Shown one piece after another: positions 17,901 through 24,483 of a stretch of 33,306 nt of DNA. Under the pieces are notes generated by a model that searched no databases, was not told the DNA's origin, and saw only the letters and a list, made by a program, of their open reading frames with translations. The stretch lies in IMG/VR virus record IMGVR_UViG_3300032309_002058, positions 1 through 33,306 of that record; one strand, 5' to 3'. Position 1 is the first letter of the stretch, and each line of letters begins with the position of its first letter. The translations under genes were made by a program, and so were the position numbers. This DNA is from a virus.

Positions 17901-20537
17901 GAGTGCATACTGAACACGGGCGGAAGGTCCTGGTTCAAATCCATATTCTCCAAAATCAATTGCTTCTACTTCACTTCCAGCTTCAAAGCCTTCCATCTCT
18001 TTATCTTGATAATCAGAAAGCAGTGGGCTATCAAATGTTGGATCGTTAAAGAAACCAACAAGTCTTGCAAAATCTTTATTTTTCTTGAGCATCTCTTGGA
18101 AACGAGGATCCTTAGATGTTTCATCGATTACATCTTCTGGTCCCCAACCCTCCTTGAGAGGATCTTTTCCAGACTTAGTTCCCTTGCCTTCATCTGGGAT
18201 TCTTGCTGTAGGAGTCTCTGCTACAGGCTCTTCTTCAAGAGCAACTTCGTCTTCTGAATCTACTTCATCCCAAGTGCCGTCAACAACTTGCTGATTAGTC
18301 TCGTCCATGTCGAAGTTACGAAGCTTCATTGCATCACGAAGTACTTCACTTGGTACTTGAATAGTTTGGACTTCGTTGTTTTCGTCTAGATCGCCAAATG
18401 GTGCAAAGCCGTCTTCGTCATACTTGTTTTTAATTGCACCGTTATATGACTCAACTAAATCTTCATCAGGAATATCTGAGTTAGCAATATCTAAAGCTTG
18501 AGCACGCTCTTCTTCGCTAAGAATTCTATTTTGAGGAGGTGTAGAGCCTTCTGGCCATTCAACTGGAGCATCTTCTGTGAGATATGGAGTGTAATCCTTG
18601 CTCTTATCAAACTCTGCTTGCTCTTCTTCTGTAAGTCCATCAATAAGAGCAGGGTATGTAGATGGCTCTGCATCTTCAGTAATCTCTGGTATCTCTGCAA
18701 CAGGAGTTTCCTCTTCTGCAGGTGCTTCTGGTTCTGGTTCTGGAGCCTTTGTTACTTCGTCAAATACTTCACCAAGCTTCTTTGGCTCTCCAACTTTGCC
18801 TTCTTTATCTAATTCACGCTTTGCAGCAAGTGCATCTTCGTTCTCGTTTGTGCCAAGACGCTTATCGTATGCTTGAGCAAGTGCAAGTTCTGCATCTCCG
18901 CCCTTTTCATCAATTGCCTTAAGGATTGCTTCTGCTGGAACTTCTTGCTCTCCACCAGTAGGTTCTCCATCAGGCCCAACTGAATCTGGGAATGTTAAAC
19001 GACCAAGACCAGTATCAAGTGCATCATCAAGACCTTCAATAAGTTCATCACCTTGAAACATGTTTGCAAGAGATGCAGGGTCGTCATACTCAGAGACTGA
19101 GCGATATGGTGCAGTTGGGTCGGTTACTTCGTAAGTATCTTCTGGAACCTTATAGTTAAATCCTTGAGGTGCTTCTGCAGGAGTTTCTGGTTCTGGAAGA
19201 CGTGCAATCTCTTCCTTCTTAAACTTATCTTGCTGATCTACAAGTGGGGTCTCATCTTCAGGAGTGTTGTCATCCTGAGTAATCTTTGCAAGCGGTGTGC
19301 GACCTTCTTCTTCATCAAGGAATCTTTGATCTGTTTGAATTCTTTGCTGTGCATCGTTCCAATTCTGTGTGTAAGCAAATGGAGTGCCACCACGACGTGA
19401 AACTGCGTAGATTGGCTTCTCTGGATCCCAGAACTGCTTACCTGTGTCTGCATCTGTTTCGCCCTGCTTATCAACTGCAGCATCGTCTAAGTCACGCTCT
19501 GCTCTAATCTTGTTTGTTTCAGTTAAGTCTGCAAGAGCACGCTTGTTGTCATCAAACTTAACTACATCATAAGCCTGATCTGTGTACTTAGTTGTTCCCT
19601 GCTTGCTTCCTCTTTCATCTTTCTCGAATGAGCTAGGGCTTTCCATAAATGTAAGATCTGCTTCATCAATGATTGGATCATCCATATCATCTGCTGTTGA
19701 GCCAGCAGGTGTAAAGCCATCTTTCTTTGCTGCAGGACTTGGAAGAAAATTACTTCCTCGTGCCTGACGAATTGGCATTGCAACAATGCGACCATCACCA
19801 AGTTCAACGTCTGCAAGTTGTGGACTAAAGATGTTCTGACCAACTGCACGACCTGAAAGGCTTGCTGTGCTTCCATCACGACGTCTTACCTTGATACCAA
19901 GGCCGCCAAACATCTCAACCCAACGGCCAAGACGATCACGGAGCTGGAGAGCAACACGAGCACGCTTTGCAGCAGCAGAGTTTCCTCCACCATACGCTGC
20001 AGTCATTGCTTCTAAAGGAATGTGACCTTGTGGAAGATTCTCAAGACGTGTAATTGCATAAAGTTTTTCTGGAGAGTTAGCTGGAGCAAGCATTGCAGAT
20101 GCAATAAGTGCTTTAGCGTTTTCATCTGTGATCCGTGGATCATCTGTAACCCATTGAACGTGTGTACGAATCATCGCTGATGCTGTCATCGAGTGTTCAC
20201 GGGTCGAACGTGGATGTGTAAGAGGCAAAAGATCTGTATTAAAAGCTGTTAAGCCAACTACCTTGTTATATTTTGCAAGAGAAATGTAATTTGAAAGCTC
20301 TGTAAGTGCTTGATGCTTACGAACCGAGAATGGAAGACCTTCAGAAGCATGTAATGAGCGAGAAATAACACGGAAAGCTGATCTGCGATTTACTCTACGA
20401 CTATTTGTTGTAAATTCATTAGCTGATTCGATCATCTGCAACGCTTCGTTGCGAATAATGCGTGCCTGTTGACGAGTACTGAAGATAGTCTCGCTTTGAG
20501 AGAGGATGTGAAGTTGTCTTTGATTTTTCTTAGACAT
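8970..20537 (-). CDS. Giant polyvalent protein: exonuclease, helicase, ArdC-like and metallopeptidase domains
   Basis: The ATG at 20537 (MSKKNQRQ) overlaps the upstream stop by 8 bases, giving 3855 residues. Residues 1-122 resemble the N-terminal module of the 383-residue protein and end in HPRST and SMTASAM. A QLRDRLGRW motif and KOW-like barrel follow (about 195-260). Acidic linkers fill 270-1440. Barrel-like modules recur near 1450, 1590, 2063, 2236 and 3536. A DEDDh exonuclease lies at about 1755-1945 (DFETVG 1766, HNAEFDT 1869, HDARTD 1928). A UvrD/Rep-like SF1 helicase spans about 2530-3140 (ALAGTGKTS near 2559, FFDEAQDIN, GDGNQSIYGFRGA, HQSKGLQW, YVAITRAQ). An ArdC-like region lies at about 3197-3476 with LVHELAHSTGHP. 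A second zincin is at the C-terminus (HEIAHF 3801, then GHDAHG). All key motifs are present. It is probably a virion protein delivered with the genome, but this is inferred from position. Confidence 0.85.
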   Translation of the reverse strand: MSKKNQRQLHILSQSETIFSTRQQARIIRNEALQMIESANEFTTNSRRVNRRSAFRVISRSLHASEGLPFSVRKHQALTELSNYISLAKYNKVVGLTAFNTDLLPLTHPRSTREHSMTASAMIRTHVQWVTDDPRITDENAKALIASAMLAPANSPEKLYAITRLENLPQGHIPLEAMTAAYGGGNSAAAKRARVALQLRDRLGRWVEMFGGLGIKVRRRDGSTASLSGRAVGQNIFSPQLADVELGDGRIVAMPIRQARGSNFLPSPAAKKDGFTPAGSTADDMDDPIIDEADLTFMESPSSFEKDERGSKQGTTKYTDQAYDVVKFDDNKRALADLTETNKIRAERDLDDAAVDKQGETDADTGKQFWDPEKPIYAVSRRGGTPFAYTQNWNDAQQRIQTDQRFLDEEEGRTPLAKITQDDNTPEDETPLVDQQDKFKKEEIARLPEPETPAEAPQGFNYKVPEDTYEVTDPTAPYRSVSEYDDPASLANMFQGDELIEGLDDALDTGLGRLTFPDSVGPDGEPTGGEQEVPAEAILKAIDEKGGDAELALAQAYDKRLGTNENEDALAAKRELDKEGKVGEPKKLGEVFDEVTKAPEPEPEAPAEEETPVAEIPEITEDAEPSTYPALIDGLTEEEQAEFDKSKDYTPYLTEDAPVEWPEGSTPPQNRILSEEERAQALDIANSDIPDEDLVESYNGAIKNKYDEDGFAPFGDLDENNEVQTIQVPSEVLRDAMKLRNFDMDETNQQVVDGTWDEVDSEDEVALEEEPVAETPTARIPDEGKGTKSGKDPLKEGWGPEDVIDETSKDPRFQEMLKKNKDFARLVGFFNDPTFDSPLLSDYQDKEMEGFEAGSEVEAIDFGEYGFEPGPSARVQYALDILQDPTQSARAGFKDFRTGERSAENERNILKAADEQLELAKRDLSESDVIENKAIDSVRETLAKEIAKLDKQIEKDKKKAEEDAIAPQVSYRLRGDRLELRSGKKAPFRIQEVKDFLDDNGFDWNPDAKAETKSGMDEKKAKAFLKELKDRFGIDLLEREGQARLDLDAIDETPEAPEEAAPDTTDVAGPEITKDKDQIPNTLPDNLPAGWSKDPESSTLAQNEDGTILDLVDEPGAKYWFLLGGSLEQSVEFNSPQEAFDYHEKNMKGKSSSEEIKLPSLDESTSEIEQLFPPESLPDQRAGFFDEDGNRLPGPPEGDDPRPALTDEQKKKIDAEIRDLIENPPPLTEAEERIEQLLKEQREEYDKARQDAVIFEGELDDAADTTAKGAIVDIMADPENPPSIDELIDAVQNPEPPVTDFGSRKDMINRIMWFKWGAGALKNESPYIQAAMKEFRKNLEGLTNEQMVDMLNMLYDEMDARLEEEANRGKPNPLTPDEIAEAERKQRVKEIRDRKRREREDKLIEEDEKARAEETSVESTPATPEAIPATPVAVTPRIATSKTVDLKAGDVMTKDFFTVTKVEPGFEKKRNGEMVPASRVSGYYPGGVEQSSKLWADDVLFDVYRDVTPPAKGDLPELNQPKMGDYGKLTKVNGDWELKDPAEQKQFEQDMEKYQEQLSSQKALWSAPEVDAPLKEFTPENTLHVVNALGKDLKPNDIAFRRDENGELSEFFVIEEVLPGTVMVERADGKPAEEKVQIRGYYPGHESQVKSWKTGTSVEVLRGEKAENIPAKGDKPAIESIEPGTLKGQAYKDKNAEISAARKEAGKVYTPDLTASEIPAVLVEKPNSYNRGNRPAFFGKAAELANLKDGKAISDALKGKRVVYFDFETVGTGKFDNDNPDAPIQVAASVWEGGEKVGEINLFINPGEPLGDYYYTTDAEGNKVIDPAKLLSSDGQTVDDAFLASQPSIEEQLRAFAEFAGQDAIFVAHNAEFDTNTFEQWAKKLGIDYNIDGVIDTLELAKSITPKGNKLGQVAKRYGIEKTDEEWHDARTDSEVLPAILEGLLGDMKPDNREFDVATRLAEFEAKRSSYNEKLEAFKKQEAELAVAEAIKRGMSGEQVSVDEMLGKTGTTSGFGTEGSTDSAEEYTYESIFGGKINNSWIEDDENTFVVDEGGATVGDIKVGDFVPAEGGGYHEVVDLQQDPEDPNGTIVIRRIVGTGDLYSTRVTEKKSPGIGWSNGKVLKGTLRRRNELAGKTPAEVRDLVSKPVVVAPEPKTKPKTPTPKGKKSITPEETQSIVSDAIETITSGAKPDATVEEAVKGLPVDDTTKAAVLAVRPDASINHLSADGVALKVGDKVRGVKHGRIGEVRAILTTYGPRGYKNYVKVKFDDAAKRENISAGSLQIINPDDGGGFFVDTTPPTVGEPVNPNETPKTAEELTSLLTGDVADNTPTVEIPEEPVVMDAEERSRVWKENEEKRMKYALDLNYRQVSPEALKELTAAVQDISQYEKGHQRSVTAFMPSLSTGKPVKATYTFVKPNKKELEYREDFEPDDIIVKIGPSNTEAVIKSDGKIFYFDNPSIPNWWFSVRSPDLYTAIEKKDEVTLPLGEKPDLQNMGMVSFNREFPIESAGSPDDETDPDFIVDSPDVEPKGIKPTKQQQAVIDAVVAGKDVIVQALAGTGKTSTLKMAAKAVAEKDPDKTILYIAFNKAVAAELNADPDRPSNMIARTNTQVAWHHSPKWMQKRSFDKTAIAFPTDIADHLEFGPVKVTEIKKDGEKVEATLSSKDVVSVIRQAVTAFAQSADDKIMPKHFTDNFVDIPEVFIDYANRWWDDISSPTGRLAMNQSFPEKYVQLNGIDVTMSPSEAGANPATMIPAADIIFFDEAQDINDVAGDWVRKQNVQKVFVGDGNQSIYGFRGAKDQLDTLEGAEKLQINESFRFGPNIAAPANRFLAVAGKPERVVGAGKDQGKVVESLDEMPDPDAVLVRTNGGGFKAMLEYLEQGKTVGISQSTKTRLEEVIDTTSWLMGGKKGSKPAKYNAEIGMYDSWEELSTAVREGKARPVKAFYDLVTQNGMQSIRDILDRVVVEREETEESKAARKSYVPIKIDDALDGSSGDLGSKLKYEIKGNTIIVTGYTTPDLAEKLRNAGMPARKTGEKAKNKKGETVDVWVRDKVIEDDLERTDQLNKIKKSLSGIIDSASADVVVTTAHQSKGLQWNKVRIYDDFWGPKFNKETGEIDMPAPEELRLAYVAITRAQKEVYLGPLSWVNDYTSDEDEQATPSSLILQANNIQTDPVPVTPEEFDNEVQETAKKIDPATQKIADAIIAALEAGTAPWRKPWTGGGFLPTSVATGKMYEGTNVLVLWAAQERNGWSDNRWLTYKQAEKLGGNIKRGEKATSIIHWTPKFKKVEQPDGTTKEVFIYTPPKVINVFNVEQAEGINLPPLVKGEPIPVSQAEQTLLDTYKDRPEIFYKSQDGAYYSPVTDSIHLPLREQFGAEQDLFETLVHELAHSTGHPSRVNRKDLTDNYGTHKASRGEEELIAEISVALVAARLGVEIDFGNVASYAKSWLGALKNDPQMIIKAAKQAQKAVDHMLGKQEEPAKFDEEGNPVEPVGEGVGSEGLTGEEISEEVDSSPKPTSKGYIRSEIDPTDLKVGDRLDISGKKRVVAINIGEDNVIASTKVIGSRGGGIESFDKNKKIFVWRKEDSVGSEGKTGDEIAEDAGLKPESTPEPNVGEQGKTGEEIAQEDDIKPAGIKGGHDLSPREAFTKAVNRTDVDIKKVYGAEEKYQPQLQKDMEPPAAPRRADFQDSDSYIAAHKKYVKDFNNYYLERSTNIQSSIGEKHLDGSPKGVQNYVKDIITADWFVEAFGDGGQLGRPPVTLFSGKSHGGKYTYGFKNGSFISSLKINRLLAKSEPNILHEIAHFATTISVAEGHDAHGVEYRMNYIFITDKVLGREAAENLKESYRKANLNVG

Positions 20538-21681
20538 TATCTTCTCTGTTTCTAGGTAATAAGTCTGAATCCATGCTTTCATAACCTAGTATTGCAAAAT
20601 TAGATGCTCTCTTAAATGGATCTTCATTATTACGAACTCCACGAAGCCAAGCAGCACGAACTGCATGCTCTGCTTCGTAACCAAATCCAGAAAACTCGGC
20701 TAGAGAAAGAATGGCGTGCTCTGGAGAGTCGTACTCTTCTTCATCTTGTAGTTCTACAGTGAGCTCTTGTTCAAAACGATACTCCTGTGCAATCTGTGCA
20801 AGCTCTTCTACTGATTGGATTTCTGTTCCGAGTTTCTCGGCTTCGAGAACTCCGACATCAACCACCCCATCTGGGATAACAGCGAAGCGACACTTACCCT
20901 CGTCTTCGACTTCCATGTCGATGATTCTGCATGCGCCGTTACCCATGTATAGAACACAAGAAGAGCACTTGACTCCGATACCTCTGACATCGTTTTCTTC
21001 GGGTGGTGTGTATCCTGCCCAGATTCCTGTTGCATCTTCATTAAACTTTCCATACTTCTCAGCGATCTCAATGAGAGCATTAGCTAGGTCTGATTCTTCT
21101 GGAACTAATCCAGCCGAAGCAGTGATTGAGTTGTTCTTTTTTGTTGACCGAGGATGCTTTGCTGGGAGTAAGTCATTATCTGACTTATAAGCTGAGTTCG
21201 CTGGCTTACCAGACTTAAGCAACTTAAGAAACGCATTAACACGAGCCATAGCCCAACCGTTGCGAGTCATACCTGGGCGATGTGATACTGAATAAGCACC
21301 AGCACCACGTCGATAAACAGCCTTAAGCATTCCTAAGGTTGCACGACGACCTTCTCTTGCTTTTTCGTTATGAGTCTCTACTTTTTCTTTAAGAGACTTT
21401 TCTACTGCTTTAGAAAAAACTATTTTACGAGATCCTGATGCAGAACCTTTTTTGTTTTTGCTAGAGCCTTTAATTCTGTCTTTTCTAGGAGCAGGAGTTT
21501 GAGAGATAGTGCGCTTTTTCTTTGCTGCAAACTCTGAATCATCTGAAGCATCGACAGGAACGCAGTTAGGAACCATTTTGCCGTTCTTTTCCTTCATTCC
21601 AACTTGCTTGTAACCTTCCCAGCACGGATCTCCCGCTGATACAAGTGAAGTAACTACATTATCGATTGGCTCGTTAGACAT
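20530..21681 (-). CDS. 383-residue head-operon protein with DUF5824-like and cysteine modules
   Basis: The start is the ATG at 21681 (MSNEPIDN), inside the last codons of the portal gene (AATGTCTAA). Residues 18-44 carry DPCWEGYKQVGMKEKNGKMV and PNCVPVDA, a short block common in phage head proteins. Residues 88-160 match what I recall as a DUF5824-like domain, with YRRGAGAYSVSHRPGM and WAMARVNAFL. NDLLPAKHPRST (169-180) is followed by SITASAG (185-191), a candidate protease site. Four cysteines at about 239, 242, 251 and 264 suggest a metal-binding knot. The very end repeats DSDLLP. It lies between portal and giant protein, where other actinophages have MuF-type fusion proteins, but I see no MuF core. 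It is likely a virion or assembly protein; its role is unknown. Confidence 0.72.
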   Translation of the reverse strand: MSNEPIDNVVTSLVSAGDPCWEGYKQVGMKEKNGKMVPNCVPVDASDDSEFAAKKKRTISQTPAPRKDRIKGSSKNKKGSASGSRKIVFSKAVEKSLKEKVETHNEKAREGRRATLGMLKAVYRRGAGAYSVSHRPGMTRNGWAMARVNAFLKLLKSGKPANSAYKSDNDLLPAKHPRSTKKNNSITASAGLVPEESDLANALIEIAEKYGKFNEDATGIWAGYTPPEENDVRGIGVKCSSCVLYMGNGACRIIDMEVEDEGKCRFAVIPDGVVDVGVLEAEKLGTEIQSVEELAQIAQEYRFEQELTVELQDEEEYDSPEHAILSLAEFSGFGYEAEHAVRAAWLRGVRNNEDPFKRASNFAILGYESMDSDLLPRNREDNV

Positions 21682-23437
21682 TTTCTGTTCCCTCAGGTGC
21701 TGTCTCTGCATCTGGGGATTCAGCAACGTTTCCTGTTGCCTGTGCACCTGCAGATGCTTGCTGAAGTGCTTGCTCAACCTCTGGAGGTAGTGGGGCAACA
21801 GAAGCTGCTTGCTGTGCGGTGCGAATTGCATTCATAACATCTGGTGCAACTGCTCCGAGCATTGCTTCTGTAAGTTCTGGTGTGAGGGTTCCACGCTCTG
21901 AAAGCATACGGATTGCCATCTCTGTTGGAGTTGGTGCATCTTGGTCTGAGAAGCCATGAGCACGACGCCATGTGTCGTATGAAACTGCACCACGGTCAAA
22001 TCCTGAGTCAGCATCTGCTGCACGGTCATTGCGAGTTGCAATTGCTGATGGGTCATACCAAACAACAATGCGGTTTACATCTGTATCTGTAAATCCACTT
22101 GCGATAAGGTATGGACGAAGGTAGACAACAGTAAGAGCATCTGCGATAAGCAACATCATTGGTTCAATGTGTGACTTGTAGAGAGTCTCGTCAATCTGAA
22201 GTGCGTTTGAATACTTAACGTTTGCAAGACCTGTAACAACATCCTTTGGAACATCTAGTCCCTGAAGGATGCGTTCTAGAACACGATCAGAACGCTCGGC
22301 AAGAGCTGGATCGAATGAACGCTCAAACTTAAATTGCTTAATCTTGTCGCCAAGCTCTGCAGGACCACGGATGATTAGCGGAACAACTGCTGATGCGGAC
22401 TCTTCGTCACGAATCGGAGTTGTCATCGCATCCATTAATTGTTCTTCGAATTCGTCCTCTGCTTCTTCAGCAGTAAAGTTTGGACCGATACCATCCTCAG
22501 AATCGTAGGGGTAGTCTGGATCCGCTTGCGCCGCAACCGAAAGACCATCAGGAAGATAAAGAGCACCAGCATTAAGGCGAGAACGAGCAGTAGCACGGAA
22601 TGTCCTATTCAGTAGAAGGAGTTCGGCACATAAATCTAATAAACCACGAAGTGATGAATCTGCTTCATCTGAGAAACGTGGATGTGAACGCCAGATACGT
22701 CCTACGAATGCATTCTTTGAAAGCTTTGTAGCTAAACCGTTGTTGTTGGTCTGTCCAGAACCAGCTTGTTCACGACGACCAATGACATTGAATCCGCCCT
22801 TTGGATCTGTTGTTACTTCATCAACAGAACGAATATCCCAAGACTCGGGTAAACCAGCTCCAGCTCTAGCTGGCATTTGAACGAGGTAGCATTCCCCAGT
22901 AACCGATAAGTTAAGTGCTGCATCTTTAAGTAAACCTGCCTGTCCTCCGTATGCGGAATTTAAACGATCAAGTGCACGCTCTGCTGCTTGAGCTAAGCGA
23001 TCATCAATCTTATCTGAGTTGCGAACAGATACTGGAGACTCTGCTGGATCGTCAATAACTGCTGCATAAATTCTAATTCGTGAAATTACTGATGCAACTA
23101 AGTTAAATGCATATTTAACTTCTCCGATTGCGTCGTAGTATTCCCAAGCTTCTGCTTGCCATGCACTGGACCCTGCTGAACGACGAGTTCTAAACTGCTC
23201 GTATTCACCTTTGTCATTAATCTTTAACTGAGCGGCCGCTGCAGTAAGAGAACGAGGCGTTGAGTAGCTAACAGCTTGAGCTTGATTTGTTGTAAAGATA
23301 GATGAAATAGTTGATGGCGTTGGAGTTGGTGCAACTATCTGAGTTGATCTAGAGAATGCTGAATTTGTTTTTTTACGAGCAGCTTTTTTAGGCGCAGGAG
23401 TTGGCTCGACTGATTCGTCGTTGGTAAAAATTCCCAT
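21674..23437 (-). CDS. Portal protein
   Basis: This 587-residue protein has the features of the large actinophage portal family: WEYYDAIGEVKYAFNLVAS early on, LLKDAALNLSVTGECYLVQM, an EVTTDPKGGFNVI block, RSHPRFSDEADSSLRGLLDL, and FDRGAVSYDTWRRAHGF near the end. It would form the twelve-part ring at the capsid vertex through which DNA is packaged. The N-terminal 70 residues are rich in Pro, Ala, Ser and Thr and contain SLTAAAAQ at 63-70, close to the motif proposed as a protease site. The C-terminus is a flexible Ala/Glu/Thr-rich tail. GAGGAGTAAGA before the ATG is a strong ribosome site. It precedes the 383-residue and giant protein genes with a coupled 8-base overlap. Confidence 0.9.
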   Translation of the reverse strand: MGIFTNDESVEPTPAPKKAARKKTNSAFSRSTQIVAPTPTPSTISSIFTTNQAQAVSYSTPRSLTAAAAQLKINDKGEYEQFRTRRSAGSSAWQAEAWEYYDAIGEVKYAFNLVASVISRIRIYAAVIDDPAESPVSVRNSDKIDDRLAQAAERALDRLNSAYGGQAGLLKDAALNLSVTGECYLVQMPARAGAGLPESWDIRSVDEVTTDPKGGFNVIGRREQAGSGQTNNNGLATKLSKNAFVGRIWRSHPRFSDEADSSLRGLLDLCAELLLLNRTFRATARSRLNAGALYLPDGLSVAAQADPDYPYDSEDGIGPNFTAEEAEDEFEEQLMDAMTTPIRDEESASAVVPLIIRGPAELGDKIKQFKFERSFDPALAERSDRVLERILQGLDVPKDVVTGLANVKYSNALQIDETLYKSHIEPMMLLIADALTVVYLRPYLIASGFTDTDVNRIVVWYDPSAIATRNDRAADADSGFDRGAVSYDTWRRAHGFSDQDAPTPTEMAIRMLSERGTLTPELTEAMLGAVAPDVMNAIRTAQQAASVAPLPPEVEQALQQASAGAQATGNVAESPDAETAPEGTENV

Positions 23438-23477
23438 TCTTACTCCTCGTCAATTCTGCTGCGGAACATGAGGGCTG

Positions 23478-23774
23478 TCACTTATCCTCATATGCGGTCA
23501 ACAATCCTGCAATAGCAGACAACGCTGAAATAGTTGCAACTATGTAGGTTACTTCAGGAATAATGATAGCGGATAATACAAAACCTGATCCTATCCAAAC
23601 TGACATGCACCACTCACAGGTCAGTAGATATCCTACGAAAGACTTCTCTGGAGGAGATTTCTTCCAGATCCAGTTACGGATAGGGTTGAAAATGGTATCT
23701 CTAGTAAAAAGTCGGGTTGTGCGATAGGTAGCAAGACCTAGAAGGATAAATTGAAGGGTAGAGATTTCGCTCAT
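23478..23774 (-). CDS. DUF1360 family membrane protein
   Basis: The 98 residues begin with a hydrophobic stretch (LQFILLGLATYRTTRLF), then DTIFNPIRNWIWKK, then LLTCEWCMSVWIG followed by two more hydrophobic stretches. The YR-TRL, DTIF-P-R and LLTC-WC-S-W pattern is typical of DUF1360. The two cysteines of TCEWC may be redox or metal linked. The start overlaps the stop of the 122-residue gene by ATGA. Members occur in phages and bacteria with no settled function; here it sits in the head operon just before the portal, so a membrane role such as in lysis is possible but not shown. Confidence 0.78.
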   Translation of the reverse strand: MSEISTLQFILLGLATYRTTRLFTRDTIFNPIRNWIWKKSPPEKSFVGYLLTCEWCMSVWIGSGFVLSAIIIPEVTYIVATISALSAIAGLLTAYEDK

Positions 23775-24139
23775 TCGGTTGGGTCCGATGTTGAGAAGAC
23801 TGAATTATTCTGTCCATAGGGATTCCAAGTGCGTAGACGTGATCCACAGCCGCAGTTGTCATCCTTTGTAAAGGCGATGGTCTTGCCTGTGTCGGTTTTA
23901 ATGGTTGTGGTCTTGCCATTTACTAGGCGAGCAGTGAAACCCTCTCTAAAGACCAGCTTAGGGCCTTCTGGAGAGTCCTGAGCGATAAGGATGTTATTCC
24001 CTAGCAAAACAACACGGACTCTATCTATCTTGCGAGTCCCCTCTGGGCTTGGACCACTTGTAGCAAGGTCAGAGACCGCTACAGTGTTAGGTGGGGCAAT
24101 CCAAGCGACCGCTGGAAAGACATCTGCGAGTGAACGCAT
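23771..24139 (-). CDS. Unknown head-operon protein, 122 residues
   Basis: The sequence MRSLADVFPAVAWIAPPNTV leads into a beta-rich middle (RVRVVLLGNNILIAQDS, FTARLVNGKTTTIKTDTGK) and a CGCGSRLRTWNPYG motif. The CGCG pair near residue 95 may bind a metal. There is no membrane segment or signal peptide. It starts two bases after the stop of the upstream gene and overlaps the DUF1360 gene by ATGA. I do not recognise a characterised family. Confidence 0.65.
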   Translation of the reverse strand: MRSLADVFPAVAWIAPPNTVAVSDLATSGPSPEGTRKIDRVRVVLLGNNILIAQDSPEGPKLVFREGFTARLVNGKTTTIKTDTGKTIAFTKDDNCGCGSRLRTWNPYGQNNSVFSTSDPTE

Positions 24140-24141
24140 GG

Positions 24142-24483
24142 CTAGTCTCCTATGTTTGTATATTCGGTAGGTATGTAGAACTCGTCCCAGCCGAGGTAAG
24201 ACTTAGCTAGAGGCAATGGAACCAGTATAGGGGCCTGTCTTGAGGTTGCGCCTATTAGTGAATCAATGTCGTTAGGTGTCTTAACAACCTTAAACTTCTT
24301 CCAAGCATGGTGAGAGGTTAGATCAGAGATTGGAAATGCCATTGGATAGGCAGATCTAGGACTAGTCATAGTCTCGAGTCGGCGGGAGTGAGGGCGCTTA
24401 GAGATTTTAGGGTTACTCCAAATAACTACGGCAAGATCTTCTTCGCTGTAGGTTCCAGAGGCTGTTGTATAGGTTCTAGCCAT
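24142..24483 (-). CDS. Unknown head-operon protein, 113 residues
   Basis: The protein begins MARTYTTASGTYSEEDLAVV and has a Pro- and Arg-rich middle (ISKRPHSRRLETMTSPRSAY) and an aromatic end (YLGWDEFYIPTEYTNIGD). It overlaps the HTH gene by 8 bases and is followed after two bases by the next gene, so it belongs to the same transcript. No domain is recognised. Confidence 0.6.
   Translation of the reverse strand: MARTYTTASGTYSEEDLAVVIWSNPKISKRPHSRRLETMTSPRSAYPMAFPISDLTSHHAWKKFKVVKTPNDIDSLIGATSRQAPILVPLPLAKSYLGWDEFYIPTEYTNIGD

Noticed and set aside
20537-20582. Earlier start for the giant protein
   Set aside because: The ATG at 20537 matches the AATGTC overlap used at the neighbouring junctions; the longer form has no ribosome site.
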